This document shows positions 58,313 through 64,000 of a DNA stretch of 64,000 nucleotides, piece after piece. A program made the position numbers and the translations under genes. The DNA lies in assembly GCF_007971385.1 (NCBI RefSeq), contig NZ_CP042434.1, forward strand, positions 1,426,001-1,490,000, written 5' to 3'. The stretch's first letter is position 1. The number at the start of each line of letters is the position of its first letter. The notes under the pieces were generated by a model that was not told where the DNA came from, did not search any database, and saw only the letters and a list, made by a program, of their open reading frames with translations. The stretch is from Arachidicoccus ginsenosidivorans. Its GTDB lineage: Bacteria; Bacteroidota; Bacteroidia; Chitinophagales; Chitinophagaceae.

Positions 58313-58863
58313 TTATTGTCCTCCAGCCTGATCTGCAATAGCATCCATTTTATTGATATCTGCAGAATAGGCAGTATCTACCTTGTTTACCAGCGCGTAT
58401 CTTTCAACCACATCAATGGAGAATTCATCCAGAATATCAATGATGTTTTGTAAGTACTCTTATTGCCTGGCATAACGATCATAAACAGATCGTCAGGAGG
58501 TGTCACTGCTTTTTTATCCAGAATCACTTTACGGATGGCCTTGTAATCAGACACCTGAACATTGGACAAATCGGCTTTTAACTCACCATCGTAGTAATAG
58601 AGTCTGTTTTTATCTCCTAACCAGATGGTCATTGCACCGGACTGTTTTACATTCTGTTCCTTTGTATTCTTATTGTCGTCCGGCATTTTAAGATTCATGG
58701 AGGTAGGCTGACTCATCGTTGTTGTAAACATGAAAAATGTAATCAACAAAAAGCCTAAATCCACCATGGGGGTCAAATCCACTCTCGTGGACATCTTTTT
58801 CCCTTTTTTGACCCCAGGACCTTTCTTCCCCGTGTCTTTCGACGAGGTATCCATTTCTGCCAT
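58313..58863 (-). CDS. exbD: ExbD/TolR biopolymer transport protein, copy 2 (one-base frameshift)
   Basis: The first frame runs MAEMDTSSKD through STRVDLTPMVDLGFLLITFFMFTTTM to MPGNKSTYK and then loses frame. At 58446-58449 four T on the plus strand should be five; the repaired sequence reads STYKNIIDILDEFSIDVVERYALVNKVD and ends DQAGGQ at 58313. That matches ExbD copy 1 throughout. The corrected length is about 183 residues, with the proton-carrying Asp of the membrane helix kept. Confidence 0.84.
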
Positions 58864-58897
58864 AGGATATTGCTTTTAAAGTTTTTTAATAATTAAT

Positions 58898-59584
58898 TTA
58901 TCCGTTTACCGGTGTCGTCGTTGCACCTACACTCTGTGCTTTTTTCCAAAGTTCAGATCCGGTAGGCACGCCTTCCGGATTAGTCACCATCTGGAATTGC
59001 AGGATGTTATTCTCTGTCAATGCAGCGATGACGTTTTTAAACTCTGGGAACTTGGCCATATTGTCTCCTTTGAGAATAACAGCCATTTTTGCACTAGGAT
59101 CATCTGTACCCAGATCCTGCTGTACCGCTACAAATGCCTTCATCCAGACTTTCAACTGATTGTTTGCCGTATCCTGAATGGGAATCCCCGGTAACTTATC
59201 ATTGAGTGCCGCAACCGGCATTTTGCTGTATGCTTTCAGGTTATTGAAACTGGTTCCGATAATTGGCATGGTAGCCAATTTGTGGATTTCCCCTGGCGTA
59301 AGTCCCAGGTTTTGTTCCTGGTTGATTAAATCCAGTGCCTGTTCTTTGACAGGAACCATGTCACTGTTTAAGAAAGCATGCCCATTTTTGTCCAAAGAGA
59401 TCATAATAAAATTCTTCTCCGGAGCTATTTTTGACGCTACAGAAGATGGCGTGGTGATGGGTATCTTTTCGTCGGGCTTAAACTTCGTCGTTAAGATGAA
59501 GAAAGTCAACAAAAGAAACGCAACGTCACACATCGCCGTCATATCTACGGTCGTACTTTTGCGTTTTACTTTGGCTCTTCCCAT
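58898..59584 (-). CDS. exbD: ExbD/TolR biopolymer transport protein, copy 3
   Basis: 228 residues. The membrane helix with its Asp (STTVDMTAMCDVAFLLLTFFILTTKF) lies at residues 10-35, and the periplasmic part (MAVILKGDNMAKFPEFKNVIAALTENNI) is of the ExbD fold. It is more divergent from the other two, which suggests two distinct ExbD subunits in one complex, as is common in Bacteroidota. It sits between exbB and exbD copy 2. Confidence 0.9.
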   Translation of the reverse strand: MGRAKVKRKSTTVDMTAMCDVAFLLLTFFILTTKFKPDEKIPITTPSSVASKIAPEKNFIMISLDKNGHAFLNSDMVPVKEQALDLINQEQNLGLTPGEIHKLATMPIIGTSFNNLKAYSKMPVAALNDKLPGIPIQDTANNQLKVWMKAFVAVQQDLGTDDPSAKMAVILKGDNMAKFPEFKNVIAALTENNILQFQMVTNPEGVPTGSELWKKAQSVGATTTPVNG

Positions 59585-59748
59585 TTTATTTTTTTTAAAT
59601 GCTTCTTTAATATAGATGCTGCATGCATCTAATTTCCATAAAACTTTTTTATTAAAATTCTAAAAAAGTCTTCGCTGCGGCCCATGGCAGCCACCAAGGT
59701 GGCTGCGCTTATGCGACGCGGCTTACTTAACCAACTGACTAGCAGCGA

Positions 59749-60611
59749 TTATTTATAGATAGAAGCAAAGCTCTGAGTCAAAGTGAAACCAGATTCATCG
59801 ATACCATAAGTGATACCGTCGATTCTAGTTGTAAAGATGTTGTACATGATGATGGAAACAGCAGAAGTACCGATACCTAAGGCTGTGTTATACAACGCCT
59901 CAGCGATACCTTTTGACAGCTGTGTAGAAGCACTACCACCTTCACTGGCAGCCAGGGCCGCAAAGGCCGTGATCATACCGACAACCGTTCCTAACAGACC
60001 CACCAAAGTGGCGATAGAGGCGATAGTGGACAAGAATACCAGGTTCTTTTCCAGCATAGGCAGTTCCAGTGCTGTTGCTTCTTCGATTTCTTTTTGAATG
60101 TTCAATACTTTCTGATCCGTATCCAGTTCAGTGTTGGTGATCATTTCTTTGTACTTACCCAGACCTGCTTTCATTACGTTACCAACAGAGCCTTTCTGTT
60201 TGTCACAAAGCGCGATTGCTTTGTCTACGTCTTTATTAGCCAGGTTGAACTGTACATTACGGATAAATTCTCCGCTATTGCCCTTACCACTTGCTTTTGC
60301 GATTGTCAAAAATCTTTCAATACAAAAGGTGATAACGATTAAAAATAAACCAATCAATACAGGCACGATGATACCACCATCATACATCCTCGATAACCCT
60401 GTCTTGGCATCCTCGTGTTTAGGCCAAAAGCCACCGCTCATATCCGGTTTATTAAAGTTAGCCGGATTACCTAATACAAACCTCCAAATAATGTAACCGA
60501 TTACAATCCCCAAAATAGGGGCCACCCAAGAAATTGCATTAGAGCTTTTTTAGGTTTTACGTTAGAAACGTGTTTTGCTGCTGCCTGAGCAGTTGGTTTA
60601 ATTTCAGCCAT
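59749..60611 (-). CDS. exbB: ExbB/TolQ/MotA proton channel protein (one-base frameshift near N-terminus)
   Basis: The main frame covers 258 residues with three hydrophobic segments and the MotA/TolQ core (LVFLSTIASIATLVGLLGTVVGMITAFAALA). Upstream, another frame starts at ATG 60611 (MAEIKPTAQAAAKHVSNVKPKK). A run of six T on the plus strand (60546-60551) should be seven; then KPKKSSNAISWVAPILGI joins the two. The repaired protein is about 287 residues. It heads the exbB-exbD-exbD-tonB operon and forms the inner-membrane proton channel that powers TonB. Confidence 0.88.
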
Positions 60612-60968
60612 GATGAAATTGTTTTTTAATGAATAACTGTGTTTAATGATTTTTAAATAACCCCAATACTAAGAAGAAATTCTTAAATAAAGAACATTAG
60701 TTTGTTACATTATAATAAACTAGCCCTAAACTTGCGAATACTCCATAGAAAGGCAGAGCAAATTATATATTTATTTTTACCGACCAAATTCTTTTTCGAT
60801 TTTTTTAAAAAAATTTTGATTTTGCATTTTTTGTTTAACTTTTTATTGAGGTCATTTATAGAGCTTTAAAGCCGCCCCTAAGGAGTTTTGACCGTTTTTG
60901 GAAAATAGTATTTCATAAACAAACAACCATTATCTTTACGGCTCAAGTATTAACTAATTTTAACCAAA
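60612..60968. other. Divergent promoter region between exbB and the metalloprotease
   Basis: About 357 AT-rich bases with no gene. A TATCTTTA box at 60931-60938 is a candidate -7 element for the plus-strand gene, without a well-placed -33 partner. Confidence 0.4.
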
Positions 60969-63518
60969 ATGCACAAAAAGCTACCCATGTTGGCAGGACT
61001 CGTGCTGTTTTCGGCTTTGTCCTTTGCCCAAAAACCAGACAGTCTGCCTCCACATCCAAAAGACTCATTATCAGTAGTTAAAAAGGATTCGACGCACAAA
61101 CCGGAGAAAAAAAAGCCGGAAAAGCCCGATCCGATCAAACCATATAAGGAGGTAATTCCAGATTCTGCGATTAGCAAAACCGGACTCTTTACCATCCATA
61201 AAGTGGATAATAATTGGTATTTTGAGATACCCGATTCACTGTTTAATCGGGATATTCTAGTGGTCACCCGCTATGACAAAGTGCCGGGAGGTGCCGGCGT
61301 TTATGCCGGGGAAATTGTTAATCAGCAAATGGTCCGTTTTGTCAATGGCCCTGATAAAAATATCTATTTGCAGCTAAAAATGACCATTGCAATGGCAGAT
61401 TCGACCAATGCCATCTACAAAGCTGTGATAAATTCCAACGCGGATCCTTATTTAGCCTCCTTACCGATCAAGGCTTATGGGAAAAATCATAGTGTTGTCG
61501 TGGAGGTGAATGATTTGTTCTTAGGAGATAATCCCGCACTCTCTTTTAGATCCAGCACCCGCAAAGGATTGAGTATCGGTGGTTTATTAAAAGATCGTTC
61601 CTTTATTCAGTCCATCCATACCTATCCGATCAACACCGAAATTAAAACCGTCAAGACCTATACCAGTCAACCCGCACCGCACCAGCCGGGTCAACCCATG
61701 CGCAGAAGCCGGGCATTTGATGCAGCCGGCGACGTAGGGCTAGTCACCATCGGATTTAATCATTCCTTCTTGTTATTACCCAAAACGCCTATGCAGCCCA
61801 GGTTATTCGATCCGAGGGTGGGTTACTTCGCGGATGGGTATACCCGTTACGGAGATGACCAACAGCGCGTTAAGGATGAACACTTTATCGTCAGATGGAA
61901 CTTACAACCTAAACCGGAAGATTACCAAAATGGAAAAACGGTCAGTTAGTTACCCCGGCACATCAGATTGTCTATTATATAGATCCTGCCACCCCAAAGA
62001 AGTGGCGCCCATATCTGATTGCCGGTGTCAATGACTGGGCAAAAGCCTTTGAAAAGGCAGGATTTAAGGATGCGATTGTCGCCAAGCCTTGGCCGGAAAA
62101 TGACACCACCATGAGTATGGAGGATGCCAGGTACTCAGTTATCCGGTATTTTGCCTCAGATATTGAAAATGCATATGGTCCTAACGTGCATGATCCCAGA
62201 AGTGGTCAGATTCTGGAAAGCCACATTGGTTGGTACCACAATGTCATGAAACTTGTCCATGACTGGTATATGATCCAGGCAGGCCCCATTGATAAAAGAG
62301 CCCGCAAAATGGTCTTTGATGATGAACTTATGGGAGATTTGATCCGTTTCGTCTCTTCTCATGAAATAGGCCATACCTTAGGCCTGCGTCATAATTTTGG
62401 TAGCAGCAGCACTGTTCCGGTTGAACTGCTACGCAACAAAAAATGGGTCGAAGCTCATGGTCATACACCTTCCATTATGGATTATGCCCGCTTTAATTAT
62501 GTCGCCCAGCCGGAGGATCATATTGGTCCAAAGGGTATTTACCCCAGGATTGGAGAGTACGATGACTGGGCTATCAGGTGGGTTATTCATATACGGGCGC
62601 CGCAACACCTAAAGAAGATCATAAGATTACCAGCAAATGGATTGTCGACAATCTTTCCAAAAATCCAAGATTATGGTTTGGTACAGAGACTGATCCTTAT
62701 GATCCCAGAAGTCAGAGTGAGTGCCTGGGAGACGATAATGTCCTGGCTAGTGAATATGGCATCAAGAACCTGAAAATCGTCCTGAAAAATTTACCTGAAT
62801 GGACTTATGAAGAGGCTGATTTATATAAAAATCTAGGGGAAATGTACAACCAGCTGATTGGGCAGTTTAACCGTTATATGGGCCATGTACTGAAAAACGT
62901 TGGCGGGATAGAAAGTACGCCAAAGAGCATTGAGCAGATGGGCGATGTCTATACCCCTACTCCCAAAGCCATGCAGGCAAAAGCGGTGGCCTTTTTAAAT
63001 GATCAGTTATTTACCACACCACAGTGGCTGCTGGATACCACTGTATTGGATAAGATCTCCACACCTGCCACAGAGGAAACTTTATACAGGTTGCAAAAAG
63101 GGATTTTGGGCAGTCTGATTTCGGCTTCAAGACTCCAAAGGCTCAGTTTTTGTAGTCAGCGTTATGGCAGTGACAAAACTTACCAGCCTGAAGCGCTGCT
63201 GAATGCTGTGGAAGGTAACCTGTTTAAGGAACTTAGTGCCCATCAGGCCATTTCATTCAGCAGAAGAGCACTCCAAAAGGCTTATATTGACGGTTTGATC
63301 CAGGATTTAAGTCCGGATAAATCCGCCGTCAATGACCAGTTACAATCCATTTTAGGGGCGCATATGCAGAATCTGACGTCCCTTCACTGGTCAGAGGTCA
63401 CCTGATGGCGCTAAAATCCAAATTGGAAACTGCAGCAGGTGGTTATAGTGATTCAATGAGTAAATACCATTTACAGGATTTGGTATTTAGGGTAAATAAA
63501 GCCCTGGATATAAAATAG
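60969..63518 (+). CDS. Secreted zinc metalloprotease, DUF5117/DUF5118 type (three one-base frameshifts)
   Basis: Four frames read in order as one protein of about 850 residues. A signal peptide (MHKKLPMLAGLVLFSALSFAQ) and Pro/Lys-rich linker lead to a DUF5118-like segment (TGLFTIHKVDNNWYFEIPDSL), a DUF5117-like domain, and the met-zincin core with HEIGHTLGLRH (three His and Glu). Breaks are at 61927-61930 (AAAA, restoring QKWKNGQLVTPAHQIVYYID), at 62580-62582 (GGG, restoring IRWGYSYTGAATP), and near 63396-63402 (restoring EVHLMALKSKLE). The C-terminus SKYHLQDLVFRVNKALDIK is intact to 63518. It likely acts in the periplasm or outside the cell. Three losses in one gene may mean a pseudogene, but the same error type hits essential genes nearby. 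Confidence 0.82.
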
Positions 63519-63584
63519 TTAATGGAAAAGTAAGCACTAATAAATTCTAATAAATTCTAATAAGTTCTAAAAAATAAAACAAGC
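63519..63584. repeat. Short tandem repeat after the metalloprotease
   Basis: Three imperfect copies of TAATAAATTC lie at 63538-63567. They start a 482-base stretch to the window end that has no gene. Confidence 0.6.
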
Positions 63585-63616
63585 AAAATAAGGGCCCACG
63601 GCCCCTTATTTGTTTT
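63585..63616 (+). terminator. Terminator of the metalloprotease gene
   Basis: AAATAAGGGCC (63586-63596) pairs with GGCCCCTTATTT (63600-63611) with one bulged base, followed by T-rich sequence. Confidence 0.75.
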
Positions 63617-63955
63617 TCTGACCTTTCTGATTGTTCTAATGGCTAAGATTGTTTCTACTAGCCGCCTAGTAATTTCCAGTGCTGTACTCTAGCGGTTTTA
63701 TCCTTACTTTATAATTATATTGCCAGGTTTATTATTAATTTTGTCCCTGATTTTAACCTTTAGGACAGTTTTAGTAGATTTTGTGGAAACAGTGGAGCCA
63801 ACCACGCCTTCCAGGTAGGGAGGTTTTCGCATGTAAAATCATTTAAATTTAACCCGGAACTATAGGCTTATTTTCGATTTTATAGGTGAACTTCCCAGAA
63901 ATTTGGCATTTTCAGGACATTTAGCAGAACCCTGGAAAATTTATTTTGCAATAAT
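63617..63955. other. Gene-free stretch near the window end
   Basis: About 340 bases with no coding frame recognised; upstream region of whatever gene begins past the window. Confidence 0.45.
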
Positions 63956-63987
63956 CTTGTGACATATGCTTTTTATACCTACCTTTG
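63956..63987 (+). promoter_or_regulatory. Candidate promoter reading out of the window
   Basis: CTTG (63956-63959), 20 bases, TACCTTTG (63980-63987). The second box is an exact TAnnTTTG match and the first differs by one base from TTTG. It should drive a rightward gene that starts beyond 64000. Confidence 0.5.
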
Positions 63988-64000
63988 CAGTCCTAATTTT

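Noticed and set aside
60969..63518. Metalloprotease as a pseudogene.
   Set aside because: Its three lesions are the same one-base losses that hit rpoB, hom and alr, so error is as likely as decay; left as a frameshifted CDS.

Overview
This window looks like a chromosomal segment from a member of the Bacteroidota, most likely the Chitinophagaceae; the family is an inference and no 16S gene is present. The evidence is secreted proteins with type IX secretion (T9SS) C-terminal sorting domains, a TonB/ExbB/ExbD cluster with several ExbD and TonB copies, DUF5117-type metalloproteases, and promoter-like boxes of the TTTG/TAnnTTTG type.

Layout. 1-584: edge of a 2OG-Fe(II) oxygenase gene. 0.8-7.9 kb, minus strand: a compact fatty-acid elongation operon (dehydratase, two ketosynthases, enoyl reductase, an acyl carrier protein with an 80-residue basic tail, ketoreductase) behind an apolipoprotein N-acyltransferase-like gene. 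8.1-12.6 kb: three secreted proteins, two with T9SS sorting domains. 13.2-15.5 kb: a BlaI/M56 (BlaR-like) pair with two operators on its promoter. 15.9-24.3 kb: acyl-CoA and propionate catabolism (acyl-CoA dehydrogenase, a FadJ-like protein with a degenerate hydratase site, prpB-prpC-prpD, a separate enoyl-CoA hydratase). 24.5-30.3 kb: lipoproteins, a basic-secretory-protein-type peptidase and an acyltransferase-3. 30.9-33.4 kb: an AT-rich accessory patch with a decayed serine recombinase, three unrecognised ORFs and tRNA-Lys(CUU). 33.6-37.9 kb: methionine biosynthesis (metY-metX-hom) behind a SAM-I riboswitch with terminator and, separately, a promoter plus a 28-residue Met/Cys-rich leader ORF. 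38.4-44.3 kb: M20 amidohydrolase, alanine racemase, TPR-AraC regulator, histidine kinase. 44.4-46.7 kb: a tandemly duplicated two-gene cassette (Rpn-like PD-(D/E)XK family protein plus an 87-residue CxxC protein). 47.2-47.9 kb: HigB-HigA. 48.3-52.1 kb: rpoB standing alone with its own terminator and no rpoC after it. 52.3-54.4 kb: an ATP-grasp-like protein and a FadR-type regulator. 54.8-60.6 kb: ExbB-ExbD-ExbD-TonB-ExbD-TonB. 61.0-63.5 kb: a met-zincin metalloprotease.

Read the frames with care. At least ten sites look like loss of one base, usually in a short homopolymer, including one inside the essential gene rpoB. One more site, at 27358-27363, looks like a gain of two bases. The simplest explanation for the losses is uncorrected sequencing error, so split genes are annotated here as single loci. 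The same error type explains why HigB and HigA read as one protein.

The observations most worth following up are the Met/Cys-rich leader ORF before metY, the duplicated Rpn-like/CxxC cassette, the tailed acyl carrier protein in its dedicated elongation operon, and the isolated rpoB.
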